Source of the DNA: Neisseria sp.
GTDB lineage: Bacteria; Pseudomonadota; Gammaproteobacteria; Burkholderiales; Neisseriaceae
Reading direction: 5' to 3'
DNA length: 64,000 bases
Assembly: GCA_030538415.1 (NCBI GenBank)
Contig: JAUNTY010000002.1
Coordinates: 43,667-107,666, forward strand
A program made the translations under genes and the position numbers. How positions within the stretch are numbered: position 1 is the stretch's first letter; the number at the start of each line of letters is the position of its first letter. This document shows, piece after piece, positions 7,860 to 16,391 of this stretch. Under the pieces are notes generated by a model. The model did no database searches and was not told the DNA's origin. It was given only the letters and a program-made list of their open reading frames with translations.

Positions 7860-7953
7860 GTTTGTAGCGTGTGCTTTGCCCACGTTTTTGCTGTGGTTTC
7901 AGACGGCCTTGCAATATATCGGTTGTTTCGTGGGCGGAGCCCACGCTACGCGG
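7859..7953. repeat. 95-bp repeat, copy B
   Basis: Same orientation as copy A with a handful of substitutions and one single-base length difference near the middle. It begins at the last base of the stop codon of the preceding unknown gene. Confidence 0.8.
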
Positions 7954-8090
7954 GCTTGATTTGCGGATAAACAAAATTTTGCACTCTGCTAAATTAACAA
8001 CTGGTTTACTTAAATTGTAAACTGGTTTCCAATTTAAGGCGTAGCCTGCTGCGCTGATTTTGTTGGATTGTCAAAATAGAGGAAGCTTTC

Positions 8091-8531
8091 ATGAGCCGCA
8101 CCACCTTGCGTAAAGCCCACGCCGCAGCGGGCATATTGGCCTTTTTATTTATTACTGCGTTTTGGACATCAACCCTGATCAGCGAGCTGTTTTTTTCGCA
8201 TCAGGCTGTGGCGGCGGTAAAGCAGGCCGTTGTTTGCGCGTTTGCGGTGTTTGTTCCGCTGATGGCGTTGGCCGGTATCAGCGGCAATAAAATGGGCGGT
8301 AAAAGCCAACATCCGCTGGTTGCCGCCAAGCGTCGCCGTATGCCGTTGATTGGGGCGAATGGTTTGCTGGTTTTGCTGCCATGTGCGTTTTATCTGAACC
8401 ATTTGGCGCAGGCGGGTCGGTTTGATGCGGTGTTTTACGGTGTGCAGCTGCTGGAGCTGGCGGCAGGTGCGGCGAATTGGAGCATGATGGCGCTGAATAT
8501 CCGCGACGGCTTGAAAATCCGCAAACGTTGA
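8091..8531 (+). CDS. small integral membrane protein, unknown function
   Basis: A 146-residue protein with four hydrophobic segments, near residues 12-32 (ILAFLFITAFWTSTLI), 40-62 (AVKQAVVCAFAVFVPLMALAGI), 84-101 (GANGLLVLLPCAFYLNHL) and 110-130 (AVFYGVQLLELAAGAANW), and a basic C-terminus (RDGLKIRKR). GAGGAAG precedes the ATG. No family motif that I can name. It lies upstream of a MarR regulator on the same strand, separated by an uptake-sequence hairpin, so it is probably a separate unit. Confidence 0.75.
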   Translation: MSRTTLRKAHAAAGILAFLFITAFWTSTLISELFFSHQAVAAVKQAVVCAFAVFVPLMALAGISGNKMGGKSQHPLVAAKRRRMPLIGANGLLVLLPCAFYLNHLAQAGRFDAVFYGVQLLELAAGAANWSMMALNIRDGLKIRKR

Positions 8532-8565
8532 ATATGTTAATATAATTAAGAAGATGCTGGTTTGA

Positions 8566-8591
8566 GGCCGTCTGAACCTTTCAGACGGCCT
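8566..8591. terminator. uptake-sequence inverted pair
   Basis: AGGCCGTCTGAA and TTCAGACGGCCT separated by two bases, 35 bases after the membrane-protein gene. Confidence 0.6.
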
Positions 8592-8630
8592 GATATCCGT
8601 CTCGGTAAATCATCCGAAAAGCCAATCAAT

Positions 8631-9101
8631 ATGAATACAGAAAATCGGCAGATTCCATCCGCCACCGCCCAAGCCACGTTTAGTTATCTCACTACGCAGG
8701 TCTTTCAGCTTAACGGATTGCTGCTGGCATGGGGTGATCATTTTTGTGCCGACCTAGGGTTGACCAGCGCGCGCTGGCAAATGCTGGGGGCGCTGGATTT
8801 GGCAGATGCGCCGCAAACCTCGCCGCAATTGGCCGAGCGCATGGGTATGACGCGGCAGGGTGCTCAGAAGCAATTGAACCTGCTGCTCGAAAGCGGGTTG
8901 GTCGAAGCAGCCGACAATCCCGCCCACAAACGCTCACCGTTGTACCGGCTGAGCGAGGAAGGGCGTGCGGTGTATGCTGAAATCCACCGGCGTTGGTGTC
9001 GGCAGGTTGAGGTGTGGCAGGCAGGCTTGGAGGCAAGTGATTTGCAGGCGGCGGAAAAGGTTTTGACGCACATTATCGGGCAGGTAAAAAAGCATCGTTG
9101 A
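8631..9101 (+). CDS. MarR-family transcriptional regulator
   Basis: A 156-residue winged-helix regulator. The DNA-binding part reads LTSARWQMLGALDLA, SPQLAERMGMTRQGAQKQLNLLLESGLVE and the wing NPAHKRSPLYRLSEEGRAVY (about residues 39-105), the usual MarR order. Flanking helices would dimerise. The start at 8631 gives MNTENRQIPSATAQ. An upstream ATG at 8562 overlaps the uptake-sequence hairpin and is unlikely. The target is unknown. It is followed by a wide uptake-sequence pair (9168-9224) that may end transcription. Confidence 0.9.
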   Translation: MNTENRQIPSATAQATFSYLTTQVFQLNGLLLAWGDHFCADLGLTSARWQMLGALDLADAPQTSPQLAERMGMTRQGAQKQLNLLLESGLVEAADNPAHKRSPLYRLSEEGRAVYAEIHRRWCRQVEVWQAGLEASDLQAAEKVLTHIIGQVKKHR

Positions 9102-9253
9102 ATCATGCGGAGTCGGCCGCGTTGCCGTCTTTTTTACGTTCAAACGTAGCGTGGGCTGCATGGTTGAGGCCGTCTGAAAGCTTGCATGTCGGTTTGAACA
9201 GGCGAAAACGTTTTCAGACGGCCTTCTTTTGAGGCCTTCATTTCCCGCATTCT

Positions 9254-9467
9254 TATAGTGAAATAAAATAAGAAAGATACAGGGCGGCAAGCCGAAGACA
9301 GTACAAGTATAGTGAAAAAACTTAATATCTGCTACGGCGTTGCTGCACCTTGCCGTACTAATCTGTACTGTCTGCGGCTTGCTGCCTTGTATCAAATATT
9401 AAGTTTTTCCACTATAGTACGGCAAGGCGCAGCCAACGCCGTAGATTTCTGATTTTATTTCGCTATA
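9254..9467. mobile_element. Correia-like element (outer), interrupted by a second element
   Basis: The ends TATAGTGAAATAAAAT and its complement are matched for about 20 bases. The core carries the GCCGAAGACAGTACAAG / GTACGGCAAGG sequence. A second complete element (9308-9416) lies in the core at the TA between ACAAG and GTACGG. Removing it and one TA restores a normal core. Confidence 0.85.
9308..9416. mobile_element. Correia-like element (inner, TATAGTGAAAAAACTTAAT ends)
   Basis: A 109-bp element with inverted ends of about 20 bases (TATAGTGAAAAAACTTAAT / ATTAAGTTTTTCCACTATA), inserted in the element at 9254-9467 with a TA duplication. Confidence 0.88.
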
Positions 9468-9525
9468 TATGAGCGTTGACGGCGGTTGTTTCGTTTTGGT
9501 GCTGGTTTCACAAGGTTTCACGGGT

Positions 9526-10314
9526 TTAACGATACTGTCGCGGTTTGAATTCGGTTTCCGGCTTGCTGTCTTTGCGCACCGCCAGCAGCTGGTTTTTGCC
9601 GGCCAAAAGTTTCAGCTGCCAGATTTTTTCGCGCATTAGGGGCAGCCATTCGCAGCCGTAAAGCCCGTTGACGATGCGTTTGGCGGCGAGCAGGGCATCA
9701 GGGGAATGTTCGGCGAATGGTTCGGCCAGCGCCAGCGCGGCATCGAGGGGTTGCGGGCTGGTTTGTCCGGCAAAGCCGTATTGTTGCGCCGCTTCGCCGT
9801 CAAACAGGCGGGCGCTGGCGGTGAGCTCGCTTAATACGTCGCTGCGGATGCGCCCGCGCGCGCTGATGCTGATGCCCATATCGGGAATGATGCCCCAATG
9901 CGCTTCGCGGATGGCCCAGTGGCTGTCGGGTGCGGCGATGCAGTAATCGGCGGCCAGCGCCAGCTGTAAACCGGCGCCGACGGCATGGCCTTCGACGGCG
10001 GCAATCACGGGCACGGGCAGGTCGCGCCAGGCGAGGGCGGCGTTTTGAAACAGGCTGCGGGCAGGCTTGGCCAGCTCCCATAATACGGTTTTGCGGTTGG
10101 CGGGGTTTTTGAGGTCGGCCAAATCGATGCCGGAGCAGAAAGTGTGCGCTTGCCCGGCAAGAATCACGGCGCGCAAGCTGCGGTCGGCTTTCAGCTGTTT
10201 GGCGGCCTGCACCAGCTCGCGCATCATTTCGAAACTCATGGCGTTTTTCTTGTCGGGGCGGTTGAGCATTACGATGGCAATCTGCCCGCGCCGTTCTATG
10301 GTAAGCGTGTTCAT
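9526..10314 (-). CDS. enoyl-CoA hydratase/isomerase (crotonase) family protein
   Basis: A 262-residue crotonase-fold protein. Hallmarks are LNRPDKKNAMS near the start, the oxyanion-hole segment GQAHTFCSGIDLADL (about 54-68), and VPVIAAVEGHAVGAGLQLALAADYCIA (about 100-126). The region that carries the catalytic acid in hydratases reads WGIIPDMGIS, so a Glu at the classical second position is not present. The substrate and exact reaction cannot be set. It is transcribed on the minus strand with the rhodanese gene upstream but separated from it by a perfect uptake-sequence palindrome. Confidence 0.88.
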   Translation of the reverse strand: MNTLTIERRGQIAIVMLNRPDKKNAMSFEMMRELVQAAKQLKADRSLRAVILAGQAHTFCSGIDLADLKNPANRKTVLWELAKPARSLFQNAALAWRDLPVPVIAAVEGHAVGAGLQLALAADYCIAAPDSHWAIREAHWGIIPDMGISISARGRIRSDVLSELTASARLFDGEAAQQYGFAGQTSPQPLDAALALAEPFAEHSPDALLAAKRIVNGLYGCEWLPLMREKIWQLKLLAGKNQLLAVRKDSKPETEFKPRQYR

Positions 10315-10402
10315 GCGGTTTCTCCTGTGTCGTTATCGTTTCAGATTAACGGGAATGGGCGGTTTGTTCAATCGCATTGCAGGAGTGAATACACTAAAAC
10401 GA

Positions 10403-10432
10403 AAGGCCGTCTGAAAGCTTTCAGACGGCCTT
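10403..10432. terminator. perfect uptake-sequence palindrome
   Basis: AAGGCCGTCTGAAAG paired with its exact complement. It lies 4 bases beyond the end of the rhodanese gene on the minus strand. Confidence 0.75.
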
Positions 10433-10436
10433 AGAT

Positions 10437-10760
10437 TCAATAACGCGGCACGTTCGGGTCAATCTGCTGCGACCAGGCATCGATGCCGCCTTGCAGGTTG
10501 TACACGTCTTCAAAGCCTGCTTCGGCCAAATACATGGCGCTGTAGAGGCTGCGCATGCCGTGGTGGCAATACACCACAATCGGGTTTTCGTCGGGCAGCT
10601 CGTTTTGGCGCAGCGGAATCAGGTTCATCGGAATATGCATGTGGCCGGGCAGGGCGCAGAAGGCGACTTCTTCGTCTTCGCGCACATCAAGCAAGGTGAT
10701 GGGGCGGCCTTCGTCCAGCCATTGTTTGAGTGCGGCGGGGGAAAGTTGGGGGATGTTCAT
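10437..10760 (-). CDS. single-domain rhodanese-like sulfurtransferase
   Basis: A 107-residue rhodanese domain without signal peptide. LLDVREDEEVAFCALPGHMHIPMNLIPL is the family N-terminal motif and the active-site loop is VYCHHGMRS with Cys65 as the likely persulfide carrier. Related GlpE/PspE-like proteins move sulfane sulfur from thiosulfate or similar donors to acceptors. It is transcribed in line with the downstream crotonase and the upstream methyltransferase genes, but hairpins separate all three. Confidence 0.9.
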   Translation of the reverse strand: MNIPQLSPAALKQWLDEGRPITLLDVREDEEVAFCALPGHMHIPMNLIPLRQNELPDENPIVVYCHHGMRSLYSAMYLAEAGFEDVYNLQGGIDAWSQQIDPNVPRY

Positions 10761-10792
10761 GCGTGTGCTTTCTTGCTTTTGTTTTAATCAAA

Positions 10793-10843
10793 AGGCCGTC
10801 TGAAACACTTCGGCAAGTTCGGCACAAGTGTTTCAGACGGCCT
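10793..10843. terminator. uptake-sequence hairpin with extended 18-bp stem
   Basis: AGGCCGTCTGAAACACTT pairs with AAGTGTTTCAGACGGCCT across a 15-base loop. The stem extends beyond the uptake sequence itself, which supports a folded terminator after the methyltransferase gene on the minus strand. Confidence 0.75.
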
Positions 10844-10860
10844 GTTATTGGATACCGCTA

Positions 10861-11517
10861 TCAGAAGCTGAATTTGGCAGCGGGCGCATCGGCTTTGCTG
10901 GAAAGCTTCGGAATCAATGTGTCGAAAAGGGTGGTTTCGGTAAACGTGTCGCCTGTGCGGGTAATCAGCTGCGCGCGTTGCACCGGCGCATCGCCGACCA
11001 CTACCACCATGCGGCCGCCGTCTTTCAGTTGCTGTCTCAGGGTTTCAGGGATGCTGTTTACACTGCCGCCGATATAAATGGCATCGAAGGGGGAGCCGCT
11101 GGCCTGGCCTGCGAGGCCGTCGCCGTTTTGGTAGATGATTTTGCCGTAACCGAGGCCGTTCAACACGCTTTGCGCGCGCGCCTGCTGTTCGCCATCAATG
11201 TCGATGGTGGTGATTTCACCGGCCATTTCCGCCAGCAGGGCGGTGGCATAGCCGGAACCGGTGCCGATTTCGAGCACTTTGTCGGCAGGCTGCAAAGCCA
11301 GACCCTGCACCATGCGCGCCACGATTTTCGGCTCCAGCATGCTGCCGCCGTTGGGCAGCGGCAGGGTTTTATCGGAATAGGCGTAAGGTTTTTGCGCTTC
11401 AGCAACAAAGGCTTCGCGCGGGATGGCGCTGAGGGCGTCCAATACGTCGAAGTCCAACACGTCCCACGGACGGACTTGTTGTTCTACCATATTGAAACGT
11501 GCTTTTTCGAAGTTCAT
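10861..11517 (-). CDS. protein-L-isoaspartate O-methyltransferase family protein
   Basis: A 218-residue SAM-dependent methyltransferase. The start MNFEKARFNMVEQQVRPWDVLD and the SAM-binding block VLEIGTGSGYATALLAEMA (about 91-109) are those of the PCMT family, followed by DAIYIGGSVNSIPETL. The active-site segment that reads NGQTISQP in canonical enzymes is NGGSMLEP here, so isoaspartyl repair is uncertain. Neisserial members share this family label. It is a single gene on the minus strand. Confidence 0.82.
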   Translation of the reverse strand: MNFEKARFNMVEQQVRPWDVLDFDVLDALSAIPREAFVAEAQKPYAYSDKTLPLPNGGSMLEPKIVARMVQGLALQPADKVLEIGTGSGYATALLAEMAGEITTIDIDGEQQARAQSVLNGLGYGKIIYQNGDGLAGQASGSPFDAIYIGGSVNSIPETLRQQLKDGGRMVVVVGDAPVQRAQLITRTGDTFTETTLFDTLIPKLSSKADAPAAKFSF

Positions 11518-11599
11518 GCTCGGCTCCGCTATGAAATATTGTGTAGGTGGTTTGAATTATCTTGCGATTATAATGGTTTTACGGCGTCTTTAACAGTAT

Positions 11600-12097
11600 T
11601 CAGACGGCCTCTGTGTGGCGGCGCTGAATCAGTGTGGCCAGTTCGCCCAGATATTGCGCGTCAACGCCATCGAATTGGCCGGTTGTGTCGGCATCGGCAT
11701 CCAATACGGCGATAAGTTGCCCCTGATAATCGAATATCGGCACCACAATTTCCGATTGTGAAAGCGAAGAACAGGCAATATGGTCGGGATGGGCGTTGAC
11801 ATCTTCCACGACCAATGTTTGCCCCTGCGCCCATGCCTGACCGCATACACCGCGCCCGTAAGGAATGCGCGTGCATGCAAGCGGCCCTTGAAACGGCCCG
11901 AGAACCAATTCGCGCCGGGCGGAGTCTGTTAAGTAAAAGCCCACCCAAAGCCAGCCGAATGCGGCTTTGAGCACGGCGCTGATGTTGGCGAGATTGGCAA
12001 TCAAATCGGGCTCGCCGGCAATCAGGCTTTCGATTTGCGGCAGAATTTCACGGTAAACAGCGGCTTTGTCGGTGTGGTTGATTATCAGGGTATGCAT
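11600..12097 (-). CDS. msrC: free methionine-(R)-sulfoxide reductase (GAF domain)
   Basis: A 165-residue single GAF-domain enzyme that reduces free Met-R-sulfoxide. Diagnostic blocks are present: GWLWVGFYL, GPFQGPLACTRIPYGRGVCG (cysteines near 85 and 94), and NAHPDHIACSSLSQSEIVVP with the third Cys near 118. The last codons GAG GCC GTC TGA are supplied by an uptake sequence, so the protein ends EAV. It is a single gene on the minus strand, with tpiA divergent on the other side of a 290-base spacer. Confidence 0.92.
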   Translation of the reverse strand: MHTLIINHTDKAAVYREILPQIESLIAGEPDLIANLANISAVLKAAFGWLWVGFYLTDSARRELVLGPFQGPLACTRIPYGRGVCGQAWAQGQTLVVEDVNAHPDHIACSSLSQSEIVVPIFDYQGQLIAVLDADADTTGQFDGVDAQYLGELATLIQRRHTEAV

Positions 12098-12384
12098 GAT
12101 GATGAGCTTGAAGGCCGTCTGAAAAAGGTAGGCGTTTATACTATATCACAGACGAATGCCGGTAAATGCGGGTATGGTTCGTCGGTGGTATTGTCGGCCA
12201 AGTCTGGTGCGCAGCGGAGGGCAGTTTGTCGGTCATACCGCCCGCCCGTTTAGCCGGTGTTGCCAATTTATTCATAATTTAATACACTTGGCTACATGGC
12301 GTTACATCCGGAGCCAAACTGGAATTGTGCCGACCTTTCCGGCGCAACGGCCAATCATTAATTCAGCATAAAGGAAGCAAAACC

Positions 12385-13140
12385 ATGTGGCAACAGAAAT
12401 GGGTAATCGGCAATTGGAAAATGAACGGCCGCCTGCAAAACAACAATGCCTTGATGCACCGCTTCCGCATTCTGCCCGCCGCCGACCGGGTCACCATCGG
12501 CCTGGCTGCGCCGACGGTTTATCTGCTGCAACTGCATAACGCCATGCAGATTGTGCTAAACAACCGCATCCTCACTTGCGCGCAAGACGTGAGCCGTTTT
12601 CCCGGCAACGGCGCCTATACCGGCGAAGTATCGGCCGACATGATGGCGGATATCGGTGTGGATATCGTGTTAATCGGCCACTCCGAGCGCAGCCTGTATT
12701 TCGGTGAAAAAAACGAGATCCAGCGCCAGAAAATGGAAAACGTGTTAAACGTGGGGCTGCTGCCCCTGTTGTGTGTCGGCGAAAGCCTTGCGGAGCGGGA
12801 AGAGGGGCGCGAAAAAGAAGTGATTGCCCACCAGCTCTCGATTCTGGCCGGTTTGAACACCAAAAATATTGCCGTGGCTTACGAGCCGGTATGGGCCATC
12901 GGTACCGGCAAAGTGGCCACTGTCGAACAAATCGGCGAAATGCATGCATTTATCTACAAAGAAATCTTGTCATTGTGCGGAAGCGGTGTTACAATCCGCG
13001 TTCTTTATGGCGGAAGTGTGAATGCAGGCAATGCAGCCGATATATTCGCCGTGCCATGTGTTGATGGCGCTTTGGTAGGCGGTGCATCGTTAGCATACGA
13101 TTCTTTTACCTCTATCATCAATGCCGCCCAAGAAGCATAG
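12385..13140 (+). CDS. tpiA: triosephosphate isomerase
   Basis: A 251-residue TIM barrel interconverting glyceraldehyde-3-phosphate and dihydroxyacetone phosphate. Active-site residues are visible: Asn10 and Lys12 (GNWKMNG), His99 (IGHSERS) and Glu167 ([11 protein letters not shown]), plus the phosphate loop [14 protein letters not shown] precedes the ATG. secG starts 5 bases after the stop, a known bacterial pairing, so the two are co-transcribed. Confidence 0.98.
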   Translation: MWQQKWVIGNWKMNGRLQNNNALMHRFRILPAADRVTIGLAAPTVYLLQLHNAMQIVLNNRILTCAQDVSRFPGNGAYTGEVSADMMADIGVDIVLIGHSERSLYFGEKNEIQRQKMENVLNVGLLPLLCVGESLAEREEGREKEVIAHQLSILAGLNTKNIAVAYEPVWAIGTGKVATVEQIGEMHAFIYKEILSLCGSGVTIRVLYGGSVNAGNAADIFAVPCVDGALVGGASLAYDSFTSIINAAQEA

Positions 13141-13145
13141 AGATT

Positions 13146-13508
13146 ATGGAAGCCTTTAAAACCCTTATTTGGATTGTCAATATTTTTGCCGCGCTGGCCG
13201 TGATTGTGCTGGTGCTGATGCAGCAGGGTAAAGGCGCAGACGCAGGGGCGACATTTGGTTCGGGCAGCGGCAGCGCGCAAGGCGTATTCGGCTCCGGTGG
13301 CAACGCCAACTTTCTGAGCCGCAGCACCGCAATGGCCGCCACCGTATTTTTTGCAACCTGCATGGCCTTGGTGTATATTCACACCCACGGCACATCACAC
13401 GGCCTTGACTTCAGCACCGTGCAGCAAAGCCAGCCCGCAACAACGCAACAACAGCCGCTGGAGCAGATTCCGGTGCAAGACAACAGCGGTTCCTCGCCGC
13501 AGCAGTAA
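13146..13508 (+). CDS. secG: SecG subunit of the protein-export channel
   Basis: A 120-residue SecG with two membrane segments (about residues 5-23 and 56-75) flanking the conserved cytoplasmic loop LMQQGKGADAGATFGSGS. It joins SecY and SecE in the inner-membrane translocon. The C-terminal tail is Gln/Pro rich and disordered-looking (QQSQPATTQQQPLEQ). It forms an operon with tpiA, and tRNA-Leu follows 24 bases after the stop. Confidence 0.96.
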   Translation: MEAFKTLIWIVNIFAALAVIVLVLMQQGKGADAGATFGSGSGSAQGVFGSGGNANFLSRSTAMAATVFFATCMALVYIHTHGTSHGLDFSTVQQSQPATTQQQPLEQIPVQDNSGSSPQQ

Positions 13509-13532
13509 TACAAAATACAATTTAAAGTTTAT

Positions 13533-13618
13533 GCCGACATGGTGAAATTGGTAGACACGCTATCTTGAGGGGGTAGTGACCCTAGGTCGTATGAGTTCAA
13601 GTCTCATTGTCGGCACCA
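13533..13618 (+). tRNA. tRNA-Leu (anticodon GAG)
   Basis: An 86-base class II tRNA. The acceptor GCCGACA pairs with TGTCGGC, the anticodon loop is CTTGAGG, there is a long variable arm, the T loop is GTTCAAG, and CCA is encoded at 13616-13618. It may be co-transcribed with tpiA-secG. Its 3' end is the type of site used by integrases, and an integrase stump lies downstream. Confidence 0.96.
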
Positions 13619-13628
13619 AAGTGAAGAA

Positions 13629-13658
13629 AAGCCCGTATTGTTTACGGGCTTTTTTTCG
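13629..13658 (+). terminator. intrinsic terminator after tRNA-Leu
   Basis: AAGCCCGTA and TTACGGGCTT form a stem followed by a run of T, 11 bases beyond the tRNA. Confidence 0.9.
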
Positions 13659-13850
13659 TCTAATACCGTCTAACGCCATAAACCAAACCCAACAACGGCG
13701 CGGCTTTCCGCTTGATTTACCGTTTTTCATGGCCGTCTGAACCGTCTAACGCCGTCTAATGCCAAGCAATACAATCAACCTTTTTTTGTTGGTGCTTCTG
13801 TTGGTTCACGATAAAATCACCCCAAAAAGCACCAACAGAAAGCCCCTGAA

Positions 13851-14069
13851 ATGCCCCTAAACGACCGCCAAATAAGAAACGCCAAGCCCGCCGACAAGCC
13901 CTATAAGCTGACCGATAGCAGCGGCCTACATCTTGTCATTACGCCCGCAGGCGGGAAACTATGGCGGCTTGATTTTGCCCTAGACGGCAAGCGCAAAACC
14001 CTTTCAATCGGCAAGTACCCCGCCGTTGCCCTGATTGAAGCAAGTCATGGTTATCATTATGACAAGTAA
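13851..14069 (+). pseudogene. N-terminal stump of a P4-type tyrosine integrase
   Basis: A 72-residue frame matching only the N-terminal DUF4102 arm-binding domain of P4-family integrases: MPLNDRQIRNAKPADKPYKL, GGKLWRLDFALDGKRKTLSIGKYP. After VALIEAS it departs from the family and stops, and no core or catalytic domain is found in the following 400 bases. An inverted repeat (TTCTGTTGGT at about 13796, CCAACAGAA at about 13832) precedes the ATG. Next to a tRNA this is the scar of a lost island or prophage. I saw no second copy of the tRNA 3' end that would mark the far border. Confidence 0.85.
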
Positions 14070-14488
14070 TTTCCTAGGCCGCCGAAGAAGGAAGATTTAC
14101 TGAATTGAAGATCGAAGGCCGGTGTCACCCGGGTATGAAGCGGCAAAGTAAGCTAATATTTATAAAAAGATTTTTTTATTATTAAAAATGAAATCCGGGA
14201 TGAAAGATCATCCCGAAATATCCAAATAAGCCTCAAAATTTGTTAAAATAGCAAACCCACAGGCGGGCAGCTGACTCGGCATCAGCCGCCTGCCTATAAA
14301 AACCATTAAATATCCGACTGCGCCGTTTGCCGTTGCCGGGTCAGCCCCGATTATCTGCACGGGCGGCTTGCAGTCATGTCACATGTTTCAGACGGCCTCA
14401 AACAGAATTGCGGAGCAGGGCGCGGCAGTCAGCTTGTGCTGCATATGCGCCCTTTGCTGTTTGCCAAAGCCGCCTGAATCCGGTTGCC
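14070..14488. other. non-coding region between integrase stump and trkH
   Basis: AT-rich, with a run of A/T at 14155-14190. An imperfect GC hairpin at about 14262-14296 (GGCGGGCAGCTGA / ATCAGCCGCCTGCC) and one uptake sequence near 14387. I see no gene. The AT-rich part may be residue of the lost island. Confidence 0.5.
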
Positions 14489-15946
14489 ATGCATAAAGTC
14501 ATTCCCATTGTCCACGTGCTCTCCAAGCTCGGCGTGTTGTTTTCATTCATGCTCTTGGTGCCCACTCTGGTGTCGTATCTGTTTCTTGACGACGCCTTGC
14601 CTGCGTTCGGCCATACGGCGCTGGTGACGATTGTGTCATCGGTCACGGTGTGGCTGCTCACCCTGCGTTATAACCGCGAGCTGCGCCCGCGCGACGGCTT
14701 TACGCTGGTGTTTATGCTGTGGATGGGATTTGCCGTGATTGCGGCCATGCCGTTTTACCTGTATTTCCCGCATGTCAGCTATACCGATGCTTTTTTCGAG
14801 GCCATGTCGGGGCTGACCACCACCGGCGCGACGGTGATGAGCAGCCTCGATACGCTGGCGCCGTCCATCAATTTCTGGCGCCACATGCTCAACTGGCTCG
14901 GCGGCATGGGGATTATCGTGTTGGCGGTGGCGATTCTGCCGATGCTGGGTGTGGGCGGCACGCAGCTTTTCAAGGCCGAAATTCCCGGTATCGACAAAGA
15001 CACCAAAATGGCGCCGCGCATTTCGCAGGTGGCCAAAAAATTGTGGATTCTGTATGTCACGTTTACCCTGGTGACCATGCTGGCGTTGCGTTGGGCGGGC
15101 ATGAGCTGGTTTGATGCCGTGTGCCATGCCATGTCGGCCGTGTCGCTGGGGGGCTTTTCCACGCATGATTCGAGCATCGCCTATTTCAATTCGCCATTGA
15201 TAGAAAGCGTATTGATGGTGGCGACCATCTTGGGTGCCATCAGTTTCGCCAGCCACTTTACCGCTTTACGCGAGCGTTCGACCAGGGCTTACTGGCGTGA
15301 TGAGGAGTGCCGCACGCTGCTGTTTGTGCTGGCGGTCAGCATCATCGGCGCCAGTGTTTATCTGTGGCAGATGCAGTTTTATGCCAACTTTCAAGACGCC
15401 TTGCGTTTCGTGAGCTTCAATTTTGTGTCCATTGGTCTGGCCAACGGCTACACCAATACCGATTTCAACCAGTGGCCGCTGATTGCATCCTTGTGGATGT
15501 TTTTTCTGGCCAATGTGCTGGCCAGCTCGGGCTCGACCGGCGGCGGCATCAAGGGTGTGCGCGCGATTGTGCTGTTCAAGTTCAGCCTGCGCGAGATGAC
15601 GCTGCTGCTGCACCCGAAGGCCGTGCGCACGGTGAAGGTCAACGGCCGCAGTATCCCCGAGCGCACCGCGCTGACTGTGTTGGCATTTTTGTTTGTATAC
15701 TTCATGACCATCGTATTGTTTACCTTTCTGATGATGGCAACGGGGCTGGATTTCATGTCGGCCTTCACCGGCATCATCGCCTGCATCACCAATGCCGGCC
15801 CCGGCCTCGGCAGCATCGGCCCCGCTTCCAATTATGCCGGCCTCAACGAGGCGCAGAAATGGCTGTGCACCATGGTGATGCTGCTGGGACGGTTGGAGAT
15901 TTTCACCGTGTTGGTGTTGCTGACCCCGGCCTACTGGAAAAAGTAA
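14489..15946 (+). CDS. trkH: Trk-type potassium uptake membrane subunit
   Basis: A 485-residue inner-membrane protein with about ten hydrophobic segments. The four pore loops of the SKT superfamily are visible in order: SGLTTTGATV, SAVSLGGFSTH, SGSTGGGIKG and ITNAGPGLGS. It conducts potassium with a peripheral TrkA partner, which is not in the window. The start at 14489 (MHKVIPIVHVL) is chosen. A longer frame back to 14327 would add residues that do not resemble the family. Confidence 0.95.
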   Translation: MHKVIPIVHVLSKLGVLFSFMLLVPTLVSYLFLDDALPAFGHTALVTIVSSVTVWLLTLRYNRELRPRDGFTLVFMLWMGFAVIAAMPFYLYFPHVSYTDAFFEAMSGLTTTGATVMSSLDTLAPSINFWRHMLNWLGGMGIIVLAVAILPMLGVGGTQLFKAEIPGIDKDTKMAPRISQVAKKLWILYVTFTLVTMLALRWAGMSWFDAVCHAMSAVSLGGFSTHDSSIAYFNSPLIESVLMVATILGAISFASHFTALRERSTRAYWRDEECRTLLFVLAVSIIGASVYLWQMQFYANFQDALRFVSFNFVSIGLANGYTNTDFNQWPLIASLWMFFLANVLASSGSTGGGIKGVRAIVLFKFSLREMTLLLHPKAVRTVKVNGRSIPERTALTVLAFLFVYFMTIVLFTFLMMATGLDFMSAFTGIIACITNAGPGLGSIGPASNYAGLNEAQKWLCTMVMLLGRLEIFTVLVLLTPAYWKK

Positions 15947-16032
15947 ACGCTGCTTTCAGACGGCCCAGGGATCCCTGGCAATTCAGAATTGAGTAGCCTT
16001 GAATCTGAATTTTTATCACAAAAAATCAAAAT

Positions 16033-16240
16033 TGTAGTCGTTCCGTTAGATTGATACAGCGTTGCTGCGCCTAGCCGTACTATAGTGGAAAAACTTAATA
16101 TTTGATACAAGGCAGCAAGCCGCAGACAGTACAGATAGTACGGCAAGGTGCAGCAACGCCGTAGCAGATATTAAGTTTTTTCACTATATCTGTACTGTCT
16201 GCGGCTTGCTGCCTTGTATCAATCTAACGGAACGACTATA
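16033..16240. mobile_element. Correia-like element (outer, TATAGTCGTTCCGTTAG ends) with nested element
   Basis: The left end reads TGTAGTCGTTCCGTTAG, the right end is CTAACGGAACGACTATA. Its core is split at GCCGTAC|TA|TCTGTACTGTC by the element at 16081-16188, the same TA used in the nest at 9254. Confidence 0.85.
16081..16188. mobile_element. Correia-like element (inner, TATAGTGGAAAAACTTAAT ends)
   Basis: A 108-bp complete element with matched ends, inserted in the core of the element at 16033-16240. Confidence 0.88.
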
Positions 16241-16391
16241 TTCTGCCACATCAGAAAGCTCCGGAGCCTGTTTGCCAATGAGGCCGCCCGAACAATGTAA
16301 ATATTTGTAGCAGACACAAAACCCGCGTCCAAATCGCTTAAAATCGGTCATATAACCGAAATGACCGACGATAAATCAGAAAGTCCGATAG

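Noticed and set aside
13533..14488. duplicated tRNA-Leu 3' end as an attachment-site border
   Set aside because: No repeat of the tRNA 3' sequence could be seen downstream, so an att pair is not claimed.
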